A stretch of DNA of 64,000 bases. It comes from Thunnus maccoyii (Eukaryota; Chordata; Actinopteri; Scombriformes; Scombridae). The position numbers and the translations under genes are program-made. Below the pieces are notes generated by a model. That model was not told the origin of the DNA and searched no databases. It saw nothing but the letters and a program-made list of their open reading frames with translations. This document shows, in pieces, positions 12,285-22,776 of the stretch; position 1 is the first letter of the stretch; every line of letters begins with the position of its first letter. Where the stretch lies: the NCBI RefSeq assembly GCF_910596095.1, contig NC_056554.1, forward strand, positions 6,804,501 through 6,868,500, in the 5' to 3' direction.

Positions 12285-13392
12285 CTATTCAGTTTGACTG
12301 AGGGCTGGGATACAGTCACCCACAAAAATCTGAAAGCTCTGGTCTACATAGGTTGTCTTCCTGAGGAACTCCTTAAGCTTCTGGACAGGGATTTCAACCA
12401 TCTCGTTATTCTTCTCATTGAGGCCATAGTAAGCAAAAGATGGGAACTTATAGCGTTCGTCATAAGGTGCATTGTGGTCGTAGTCCTCACAGCAATAAGC
12501 TGACCACAAGTAGGTGGGAACTGCAATGCGGTTGATGTTGTGCCGGCGGATCATCTTCCCCGAGGTGGTGATGCCTGTGACAATGTAGGCTGTTCCCCGG
12601 CAATAGTTGTTGAGTCGTTTGCGGATAATGTGCTCCTGTTTGTTCCAGACTCCGTTGTTGAATTCGGGTACTACAGGTACGACGTTGGTCAGGGTGTAGG
12701 TGGAGGCCTTGTCATCAAGCTCATCATGATGCTCGTCTGGGTTGAGGGTACCACGTTCGTAGAGGATGGCGTTTGTGTAATCATCCAGAACAGCTTGGGC
12801 ATCCTCAAAATTCATGTGAATGTAACCATGTGGGAAAGGCTGCATCTCATCTGTATCAGAGGATGTGGATAGCTGCGTAGACAAGCAGACAGACCCAGGA
12901 CAAATGAAAGGATGCAGGTAAAGAGATATGATACATATTATATATGACATCTGTATGAACTGAAGCATTTGCACCAGAATATTAACAAGATTTAAATACA
13001 GAAAAAGGTTGCTTAGAATGTTTAACCCTCTATTTTTATTATTATTTTTTATTATTATTTTATTTTATTTATTTTATTTTTTATTATTTTTTCTTTACCT
13101 GAGGTTCATACATCCAAGGCACATCCACGCATCTCTCTCCATCTGTGCGTTTGAAGATGTAGGCAGAGTAGACAGGTATATGGTCCATGGTGTTGTACAG
13201 AGTCACGTAGCGTGGCTTCTTGTTATAACGCTGACAAATGAATTGGAGGGAGTGGTGCTGTAGCCCTGTTGGCGGTGTTCCCATGTAGAGGAATTCTCTG
13301 CACTCTGGAGACAACACTTTCTCCACTCTCCCTCTGACAGCTGATGTCATTATGTTGACTAGCAAGAAAGCTATCTGTGCCCAAAATGCCAT
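12285..13392 (-). CDS. ENDOD1-like secreted nuclease-fold protein, copy B
   Basis: Two exons: 13392-13099 and 12872-12285, joined in phase 0 at the same place as copies A and C (after EPQ); 293 residues. A signal peptide follows the ATG at 13392 (MAFWAQIAFLLVNIMTSAVRG). Same His-Me finger endonuclease fold with CQRY, TLYN, IPVYSAY, LNPDEHH, TLTNVVP, RKRLNNYC and YLWSAYCC. The DRGH motif reads ERGT (137-140), so the catalytic His is lost while the metal-site Asn161 remains. Cysteine positions match copy A closely, which indicates a kept fold and disulphides. All three copies have open frames and clean splice sites, so they look expressed, not decayed. Function is unknown; a secreted pseudo-nuclease is the simplest reading. 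Confidence 0.85.
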
Positions 13393-14645
13393 AGTCAGTA
13401 TGGCTTTGATGCAGTCGGATCCTGGATGCGTGCTAGAAGGGTATTTCTGAAGAAGGAAAAATCAAGAGCAACACTGTTCCTGATGTTCATGAATCTCTCC
13501 TCTTTAAAAGTATATCCCTGTGAGCTGCTACAAATGTCCCTATACCTGGCCATGGAGCTCAAACAGCTTCTACAGGTTTCACGCTCTGTTCTCTGTGATC
13601 AGGACTCAGTATGCAAAACAATGCACATCTTGCCACCCAACTGCTACAGTGTATGGCCATTGGCCAATGGCAAAGACATGTGTGTTCTCTCATTGGTGGA
13701 GAGGGAGGTAGGATCCCACAGACCCTTTGGTAAGTCAAACGTCTCCTCTCGTGATAACAGTCAAGCAAAACACCAGTTGCTTTAAACAAGGAAACCAAGT
13801 GAGCACTTCCCGCAAATGGAAACTGGTAGCTTGTCTTTCACACATTTACATGACAGTTGCTGTTGCCTAACACTTATCTTCAGCCTGGTGCACACTCTTT
13901 GCTAGGAGTATGACAGTGACAAAGGTAGATGCTTTCATCTAGAAAAAACAAGGGTTGCTGCTGCTTTGGTATCCATTTTCACATTACAAACAAGTGTACG
14001 CACACCTGGAATATCTCCCTTTCGGCTTAATGTACTGCTGTGGGTTGTTTGGAAAATCCAATTTCCCATCCTTCTTAGCTATATTATTTGGTATATCTGG
14101 TGGTGTTGCATCTTTGCTCTGCAAAGAACTTAAATGCAAGGCACATAAAGTGGAAACAGCTTGTCTTGTCAACATAAAAATAAAGATTCTGCTTTGTTTT
14201 TCTTTTTCAGGTAACAAGACAGAAACACCAGCAAGACCTCAAAGTCATCTGGAAGTGTCTTCTGCTGCTGTCACACTCTGAGTTTCTAGTGTCTGAGAGT
14301 GAAAATACAGCGGGAAAACAGCAAAATCGAAGACAGGACGGCTTCACCCTGCATGCAATGAAATATCTTTTGTGTGCTGAAAGCTTCACCTGTTGTGCTC
14401 CCTCCCTGATACCAAATTTTTAAAGAACCCCCCATGTCTGAAATTCTCCATTAACCTTGATGTGTGAAAGAATTAGGGGAAGAGAAGAAAGGGGGCTGAG
14501 AGAAGTAGAGGAGACAGGCCTGTTGAGTGACATTTTGTCTGGGTGTCCAGGCTATTTTGTGCTAGGGGAGGCAACACCAGTCATTGATATTACACTAGCT
14601 GGCAGAGCGGCACACACACATAGTCTGGAGAGGCCTCCTTCTCCT
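13393..14645. other. Spacer with upstream region of copy B
   Basis: Holds the copy B upstream region (next entry). From 13750 to 14645 I see no gene; open frames are short and lack splice context. Confidence 0.5.
13606..13668 (-). promoter_or_regulatory. Octamer plus CCAAT module upstream of copy B
   Basis: TCAGTATGCAAA (plus-strand reading) at 13606-13617 lies 214 bases upstream of the copy B ATG. It is followed farther upstream by ATTGG at 13659-13663 and CCAAT at 13664-13668. The identical 12-mer and an ATTGG lie upstream of copy C at 20925-20965. ATGCAAA resembles an octamer (POU factor) site and ATTGG/CCAAT an NF-Y site. The function is inferred from this sharing only. Confidence 0.4.
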
Positions 14646-17600
14646 CTATGAGTCCCTCTTGTAGCCCCCTTGAGGTGCTGAGCTGAAGTTGAACCTGGCT
14701 GGATGCAGCAGTCTGCACTTCACGGTCCATGTCCGGGATTGCAGAGATGACGCCTTCTCTGGCAGAGAAAAGCTTTCATCGTAATCCATCAGGTGAAAAG
14801 TCTTGGAGCGATGGTCAAACTTCTTGAAGATGGCTCTGACCATATATCAACCCACTACAGTGCAGACCTCAGGCAGAAGAGGTGTAGGTCCATACTGAGA
14901 GAGACAGGGAGCTGCTGAGTCAGTCAGCAGTCTTCCAACCTGAAGCAGCTTCAGTTTTGTCTTCAGAACCGTGTTCACCACCGCTGGGACCACTGGCGCA
15001 GTGCTCTGCTCAAGTTCCAAGAGCTCTGCTGGCTTTGTATCCCCTGCAGAGACTGGACGAAGCTGAGTGCCACCAAAATGCCACAGCAGTTTGCTGTGCA
15101 GTGATGGAATAAATGTTTGTACAGACTCCTCCGCTTTTATGCGGATGTTTGACACAAACATCTGAAGGTGCTCCAGTGTTACCTTCCTGAACAGCAGCTG
15201 TGAAAGCCGCTTTTCATTTTCCAGCTCTTCTTGGACCTCTTGCTCCATTTGGGCGAGACAGAGTCTCCTCGCTCTGGTCCAGGCCTGTCAGCAACACAGT
15301 GATAGCAAAAGTCTGCCTCCAGTGAGTCTAAACAGTGAGATGATAAAAGTGATGGCAGACTAATGTTATGATATGACAGACATGCAGGTTTAAATATCAC
15401 ACTACAGTCTGAAGATTCAATATATTTTACTCACCAGTTCACCTATGAGGAGATGTTTTATCTCTAATCTCCCAATCATTTCCTGAAACCTGTAAAAATA
15501 AAAAAGATTGTGTTATCTTCTACAACTTTTCATGTTTGTAAAAAATCTCAGAGAACAAAACACATCAAAGCACGGAACTGATATTTAAATGAAGGAACCA
15601 AACACAGAAATGAATGCATGTATGCATTAAATTATTATATTTTTTTCATAAAACTTGCCCTCAGCAGAGAATTTACAGAATCTACATCTTTCAAACCATA
15701 CTTGGCCAACTTTCCCCTAACAGACAAAATAATTACAAATATAATACTATATACCATTCATAAATGTTAGTAGTTGTAAATATATAGGTTTGAGTTTAAA
15801 AAAAAGAAGGTGGGTGATTTTTGTCTTTTTGTCAACAAATACCATGAAGAGGTCAAAACTGACAAGTTCATCCTACTAACAAGTAGGCTATTGTGTGTGT
15901 ATCCAAAGCCGGCATATCCTCTGTGCCACAGACCTTCACTGTTGTCCAAAAACTATTAAAATCACATTAATAAGCCACTAAATTGTAGTTTATTTTGAGT
16001 CAGTCTCCCATACACCATCCTGCTGCTGTAAATACTCACTAGCACAATATAGTTTAATCTTGCAGCTGAAAATAGCAGCTGTTCTGCATGGTTTGTTTGT
16101 GGTTGAGTGACATTTATTAAAAACTCAAGCCTTATCTTTTAAATGTTTGACTGAGAAAACACTACAGTTGATAACAGTAAGGTCCACGCTGTAAAGGTAT
16201 GAAAGAACCACACCAGTGGTTTTGCATATTTTAGTCCTTTTACTGCAAATGAAGTTTACTTTGAATGTAGCTTTTCTATTGTTCCATTTGGTTTTCATTC
16301 ATTTTCTGCATCATATGAAAATCAATTAGCAGACTTGAAACTTGCTTATTGTGTAATCCCTTATAGTGAACATCAAGTCTTCATTATTTTTTCTGAAAGT
16401 CACATTATTGTTAAGAGATAATGCAAAGTTTCAAAACTGCATTACCACATAAGGACAAAAATTAACACTGACCTGATGTTTTTTTTCATTATTGTCCATC
16501 ACTTTGATCCAGACTAGAATATCACTTTGGTTTTTATCCAAAACTCATGACTTTGTGTTCAGTGCTTATAAGTAAATGACAGAATGCTAACACGCTAAGC
16601 TAACATGGCAAAAATGGTAAACATTACCTGCTAAACATCAGCATGTTCATGTCATGGTGAGCATGATAGCATGCTGTCATTAGCATATAGCACTATACAC
16701 GGCTATGCTATGATAGTGTGCCTGTACACTCATTATTTAATTTTTTAAATTCATTTTTTACATTTTGCATTATAGAATTAGATGGGTATTGCATGTGAGC
16801 TGTGGAGCTGGAATTTTGTTGGTGGCTGCCCATCCGTGAGCAGGCTCATGAACAAACATGATCCTATTGTTGAATGTTTCCTCTCCCTCTGTCCTCTGTG
16901 TTTTCCACCATCTCTCCATCTACCTGGTTTATATTTATATGTCAGAGTCAGAAAGTGAAAGACAGAGAGACAGAGAAGCAGTAGATTACCCTGCGAGCAT
17001 CTGTCACACAATATGTGCAAATGTGCATTTTCGAGGAAAAAAAAAAAAAACAGAAATTCACACATTTCCTTTTTTTTATGTTTCTCAGATTACAGAAAAG
17101 AAAGTTCTGACAATGAGTAAAAAATAAAAGCTTGATCAAAAATGAATCCCTTTTTTCAGGAATAATTTATTGGATATGAGTAAGTGGAGACTGACAGGAA
17201 CCACAGGGAGAGAGAATGACATGCAGCAAAGGTCACTGGCTAGATTCAAACCAGAATGCCCGTAAAAACTTAATTAGTGAACATCTGTTTATACTCAGCC
17301 ACTTGGACTCTCATTTACTGTTGTCACTCTAAATACCTCTACATGGTTTCCATCAAATATGTGAAGGCTCGGCTCCCTCTGTTGATAGCAACTATGTTGT
17401 CCATTAAAGCAATAAAGTACATAATGATGACAACTAAATAGTGTCAAAGATGGGACATAGGCCAACTAAAAAGTAAAATATGACACATTATATTTATTCT
17501 AGTGATTAATAACAGTTTTGCAAACACTTGGTAGCTTAGTGTATGCCAAACTGTATTATAAAGGAGTATAGTAGTCAGAGTGTATGAGTGTGTCCTGTGA

Positions 17601-18212
17601 CTGGTAGATCAAAGAAGACAGTAAACATTGTTGATATAGCATTTGACTAAACTGCAACAGTGTATCTTAATCAAACAGTGGAGCCACTATGTATGTACCT
17701 GTTAAATTACACTCCTAACAAGTCACTAAAGTGTCCAGAGAGTTTCATCCCCTTTCCTGCTGAACAACTTCTGGATAAATCATTTGAAATGAAAGTCTCC
17801 CCCAAAAACTGCAATCAAAAAACACTGGAGAAAATTTGTAATATGAATGCAAGGATATTATGGAAAAAGGCAACAAAACAGCTTGTTTTTTGTTTTGTTT
17901 TTTTCTTTTATTCATAAAAAAAAGCATCTATCATGCAGCATCTAGTCAAGATTTCAACTCGTTTGACATTGATATAATTAAAAAGTCATATGACAGGTCT
18001 ATCAACTGTTGTCAGTAATCAGTGATAACACTTTGTAAAGATTAAATTCATTGATTCATAATCAATTTACAAACAAACATCCAATATTCTTAATATGTTG
18101 AAACCAGTACTTACACTTTCAATTGTGGTGTGTAAAGAAGCAGAGTATAGTGGCAGTAATGTGGCCCAGCGAGGACTGTTTCTGATGTGATATTATACAC
18201 TGCAAGATCATC
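14646..18212 (-). pseudogene. Orphan C-terminal exons of a ciliary protein, CFAP54-like
   Basis: Three joined minus-strand exons keep phase: 18212-18115, 15489-15435 and 15284-14646. They read DDLAVYNITSETVL, FQEMIGRLEIKHLL and AWTRARRLCLAQMEQEVQEE, continuing to a TGA at 14849-14847. The same frame then stays open for 65 codons after it (from YMVRAIFKKF to GGYKRDS). From memory this resembles the extreme C-terminus of the axonemal protein CFAP54, which keeps homologous sequence past the point where the TGA falls; I could not confirm this by alignment. CFAP54 is about 3,000 residues, and I see no further exons between 18213 and the next gene. The likeliest reading is a partial gene copy carrying a stop. 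An alternative is a real short gene ending at the TGA, or an assembly error. Confidence 0.5.
16583..16725. repeat. Dispersed repeat with GCTAACATG/GCATGTTAGC-type words
   Basis: The run AATGCTAACACGCTAAGC followed by ATCAGCATGTTCATG and ATGATAGCATGCTGTCATTA is a decayed copy of a repeat very common in perch-like fishes. It lies in the first visible intron of the CFAP54-like fragment. Family assignment unknown. Confidence 0.4.
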
Positions 18213-19333
18213 CTGTGAAATGCAAAAGAATGATGGCCAGAGGGAACCACAGAATGTCAGAGGTACTCGTTGTTAAACTCTGTTGTTAAAGCCACTATGA
18301 GCTAAGTTCCCCATGAAAAATATTCTCACCCTCTTCTTGCCTGTTGTACTGCATGCTATTGCAAGTTTCACCAGCTTTTGGTTCAAACACACCATAGACT
18401 GTATACTTTATTAGTGTTAGAGATAGTATGTATTTATAATATTTTCTTTTAAAAAGTCAGTTTGCTAAATAATTATGCATTAATTTGTTCAGCACTGTGC
18501 AAGTTTACAGAGCACAAATGAGGTAGAGTATTTCCAGGGCTTCATAAACATTGTTATTAAATTTGATTTGAACATCTGAACCATGAAATCCAGATAGTAT
18601 TATTTGACTTACATATGGACTTTGTTCTCATTTAAATATACATGAATGTGTGAATTAGAATAACACAAACCGAGTCAATGACACACAATACACGAAACAA
18701 ATGATTTGAAAATTACCAATCAGGTCATTTTGGCTTGGATTGATATGCTGGATTAAAGAGGCAATAACCCTGATGATGTCATCAGAGTTATTTTGGGTCG
18801 GGCCACACTTTTTTATCAGGAAGCCTGCGTAACAAACTGGAGATAAGAGACATAAGCATTTATCAGGCAGGGAGGCTCAAATGAAAGACGCTATTGAGTT
18901 GCATGATGGGAAATGTAGGAAACTGTTTTTAGAATTTGGTATATACTTAAAACTAAAAGTCAGGATATCCCAGGTTCTGCTGCTTTGATTTTGACAATTC
19001 CTCTCTTAATATCTCTCTTGTGAGTCTCTCCAACTTTATGGAAGTGTGGTACTAAATCACTGGAGTACCGCTTTAATGTGCAATTACATCTTCTTTCCTT
19101 TGGAGGTGCAAGTTAGTATACTCTGATATGGCCCATTTTCCCTTACTGCCACAGGGGGAGACCATAAAATCTGAATCTGAACCTCCCCCATTAGTCAACA
19201 AATGTCTCTATACTTTTTTGATATAATCCCTATTTAATTTATTAAAAACATGTGAAGCCAGGACTACTTAACACTGTCACTATTAAAGTTAATTGGGTGC
19301 TAGTCCAGTTTATAGGTGCATTTCAGTATAAAG
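18213..19333. other. Spacer left of ENDOD1-like copy C
   Basis: No gene seen. The part from 18750 to 19080 (with TGCATGATGGGAAATGTAGG) resembles an interspersed fish repeat. A reverse AATAAA at 19238-19243 fits the poly(A) signal of copy C. Confidence 0.4.
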
Positions 19334-20742
19334 TTAGGATTCTTCATCATGGCTGTGCATCCAGTTCTCCCCTCTTACTGAAACACTAGTCAGGTCTCTC
19401 TTCTTCTTGAAGGGGTTTTCTGACACACAGCCCTTATAGAAAATAGTCAGGTCACTGTCTATGTCTTTCTGGCTCTTTAGGAAACTCTCCAGAGTCTTAA
19501 GAGGGACTTCCACCACACTGTGACCCGTCTGTTCATTCAGTGCATAGCCCCCATAACTGGGAAACATGAACCTCACCTCGTACGGTGAGTTACGATCAAA
19601 CCGTGGGCAGCAGTATGCCAGCCATAAGTGTTTGGGGATTGCCAAGCGGTCCCTTTTATCTCTCTGGATGGTTGCCCCAGAGATGGTTGCCCCCGTCACC
19701 ATAAAAGATTTGCCAAGGCAGAAGTTGTTGAGGCGACGGCGAATGATGTCCAAGTAAGGGTTCCAGGAAGTGTCCAGGAAGTCTGTGATTAATGGGACCA
19801 CATTGGTCAGGGTGTACGTGGAGGATTTGTCATCTGGTTCTGCTTGGTGCAGGTCAGGATTAAGTGGACCACGTTTATATTCTACAGCATCTGTGTAGTC
19901 CTCCAATACAGCCTGGCTGTCCTCAATCAGAGGGGGGGTGTCATCAGTGAGGGGAAGTGCTTTCATGTTACCACTCTCATCTTCGGAAACCAACTGTAGG
20001 AAAAAAAAGTGTCTTTTTTAAATGACTACAGCCCAAACGTCATGATTGCACACTGAAGCCAGTACAGACAAGCCTTAAGTTGTAGTATCTCTAATGAAAT
20101 CTTAATTAAACCACCTTTTTCTCAAAAAAAGTTATCTTGATAGCAAAAGTCTGTCTCCAGTAACTGCCAAAATAGCTGCAAGCACTAAACCCAATCTTCA
20201 AAATATCCTTTAATAAACAAATGGGTGATTTCATCAGTGCTACTTCTGTTTTTCTTTATGTGTAAGCTGTAGGGTCTTCAATAACAGATAGTTATTACTT
20301 CAAAAGTCAGTAGAGTAAAATAGAAACACATATTGTATGACAGTTCATCTTGTTATCACCTGACAAGTCATAACTACATTACTGCCCAGACAACTAATCA
20401 GCTTCTCTCAATCTTAACAGTAAGCAGTGTTGCTGTCTGTACCTGAGGCTCATACATCCAGGGTGTGTCCATCCTCCTCTTCCCATCAGACTTCTTAAAG
20501 ACGTAAGCTGAGTAGAGGGGGAGGCGGCGACTGCTGTCATACAACGTGGAGTAGCGCAGTTTGTCTGCATACCTCTGGCAGATCTTCCTCAGGCTTGCTC
20601 CTCTGATCCCGACAGGTGGTATCTGCATGTAGAAAAAGTGTCCACAGTCTTTGAAACTGTTTGACACGCTGGCACTCACCGGGGGTGATGCCAGCAGGAG
20701 GTAGAAGGACAGAAAGCAGGTGCAAAACAAGTGCATATTCAT
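19334..20742 (-). CDS. ENDOD1-like secreted nuclease-fold protein, copy C
   Basis: Two exons: 20742-20443 and 19993-19334, joined in phase 0 after EPQ; 319 residues. The ATG at 20742 starts a signal peptide (MNMHLFCTCFLSFYLLLAS). Same fold marks: CQRY, TLYD, LPLYSAY, LNPDLHQ, TLTNVVP, RRRLNNFC, HLWLAYCC. DRGH reads KRGP (140-143), so both the acidic residue and the catalytic His are replaced; the metal-site Asn164 is kept. This is the most diverged copy and has an extra basic and Ser-rich C-terminal tail of about 25 residues (KKKRDLTSVSVRGENW and after). It is separated from copies A and B by the CFAP54-like fragment, so the array was broken up or built around that insertion. Confidence 0.85.
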
Positions 20743-22776
20743 ACAACTGGAGTAGATGGGTGTAAAAAAAAAAGGAATCCGGGTTATTTCCTCATCAGGG
20801 GGTTTGACATGTCATGTCACAAATCAATATGAATGAATTAATTCCATGCGGTCGTGTACAATATGTCATCCTGTATTGGAGTTGCCCTTGTAATCTAGTA
20901 AAGTAATGGCTGTTGGACAGAGAGTCAGTATGCAAAGAAGCAGTAGCTCAGAGTGGCTCTATTGGCTGGATAGCTGACTTATCTGCCCCTGCAATGTCTG
21001 CGCAGCCATGCATTTCTGCACAGACAGGCTGCGTTCATGTTCTTAAATGCTTCTAAATGATTTCATAAATTTACTCTGTTCACTGCATTTACCTAATTTA
21101 AGATAATAAACTAATGCAATGGGGGACCCACATCTCTGCATCTCTACATACATTTGACATAAACTGCTTTCTATTGTTTATCTTCGCCTTTGCACTATGG
21201 GATCATGCAGTATGTGTCAGTAAAAACTGTATAAAGACAGCAAACAACAAAAAAACTCTTTGCAAGTAGTGCCATGGATGAATAAATGGGTTTTTATGAT
21301 TGTATTCTGTTAACCATAGACTGTTAAGGAATGCATGAAACTATCAAAATGAGCAGTTATGTTGAATCAGAAAGATTCCCACAACTTTGTTTCCAACAAC
21401 TTCTGCAAAACTAAATAAGTCTGTTGTTTCCATAAGCCTGCAGAGATGCACATCTACATGTGCATGCAAATGTTGCATAACACATCTGAGCTGATCACAC
21501 CTTTTGTAAGGGCACTTGTTTATAGTAGTATGCACATCTGACAAGATAGTTCCTCCACCAAAAACACCCATAGGTTGATAGATCTGTCCAGATACAGAGA
21601 TGGCTCCTCTTGAAGTAACGTTGTGGTGTTTGCATAACTGGAACATAGAAATTTAAAACAGAGGAGTAACAAATTACTTGTAAAGGTGCAAGTGATACAT
21701 GCGCAATAAGCAACTATATATATTCAGCCAGAGAGCATTTTCAATATCATACCACCCCATAATCTTGCTATAAGAGCACAGGCTGATATGTTAGGTAAGT
21801 CAATATAACACTAAACGAATGTTTGGTAAATAAAATGCTTTTTGTATTGGGAATCATTTTGTGATCTACATCCAGTTACTCTTTTGGGTTAGAATAAAGT
21901 TGTTTTGTGTTCAGTTAAAGATTTTCTTGTCAGTCGTCTCAATTAAGTCAGGTTTTGTCCTTTATTTTCCTCTCTAAAAAAGCATCTGTATGGTTAATTG
22001 GAAGCTTGTTGTTTTATTATGCTTAATTTGGCTCTATAGTAAAACAGAATTTCGTTTTGTTTTTGGAAACACAACCAAAAGTACACTAGAATGGAACAAT
22101 GAAGATATCCTTCAAATGCCTGTGCTGTTTATAAAAATTAGCTCAGACTATCCCACAATTTAACAAGCAAGAGTTTTTCAGTGATTAATGGTAATGAGAC
22201 AGCAGTTATTTTGAATGAGTGATGGTAAGACAACATATAGACTCAGCTGTTCTATAACTTACAAATCCGGCATTTTCTTATACAAATTCATATAAATAGT
22301 CTCACGAAAAAAAACCAACTTGAAAATAATTGCTGTGAAATTTTAGCACTTTAGCAATGCACAATTACCAAGTTCAGGTAGCCATATAGAATCTCATCAC
22401 TGAGCTGAAAATTCATTTATGTAGTATGTTGTTTGTGTGGTGGTATATAAACTCATGTCTAGTTTGTTTTCTTAGCAATCACAAATTTTGTATGAACACA
22501 TATTTCATAGATTTTTGCACATATTTACATGTGTAACTCTCACTATTGTAACTCATTACTTACTTAAGTATCAGTGATGAAAAAAAAGTTAAGTCTTTAG
22601 TTAGTTAGTTAGTTAAACTTTTATAGTGTCATGGTGTTCTATATTTTCATTCCAATAGATACAATTTGACATTGTGATTTGACCTATTAGCTCACTAAGG
22701 TATGAGCTGATATGGTGAGAGGTAAAACTGTAAATATCAAATTGAAAGTAATCTAACTTTCAGCAATCATCGTCTT
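20743..22776. other. Spacer between copy C and the perforin fossil
   Basis: Holds the upstream region of copy C: TCAGTATGCAAA at 20925-20936, 183 bases before the ATG, and ATTGG at 20961-20965. Farther right I see no gene. A short tandem TTAG run occurs near 22596-22616. Confidence 0.5.

Noticed and set aside
13009-13263. 84-codon hydrophobic plus-strand frame
   Set aside because: Translated from a T-rich intron end and antisense exon of ENDOD1-like copy B.
14850-15284. Selenocysteine reading of the TGA in the CFAP54-like fragment
   Set aside because: I know of no selenoprotein in this family and could not identify a SECIS element; a stop in a partial copy is simpler.
22596-22616. TTAG tandem run as a CRISPR or satellite array
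   Set aside because: Only a few 4-base units; a plain short tandem repeat.
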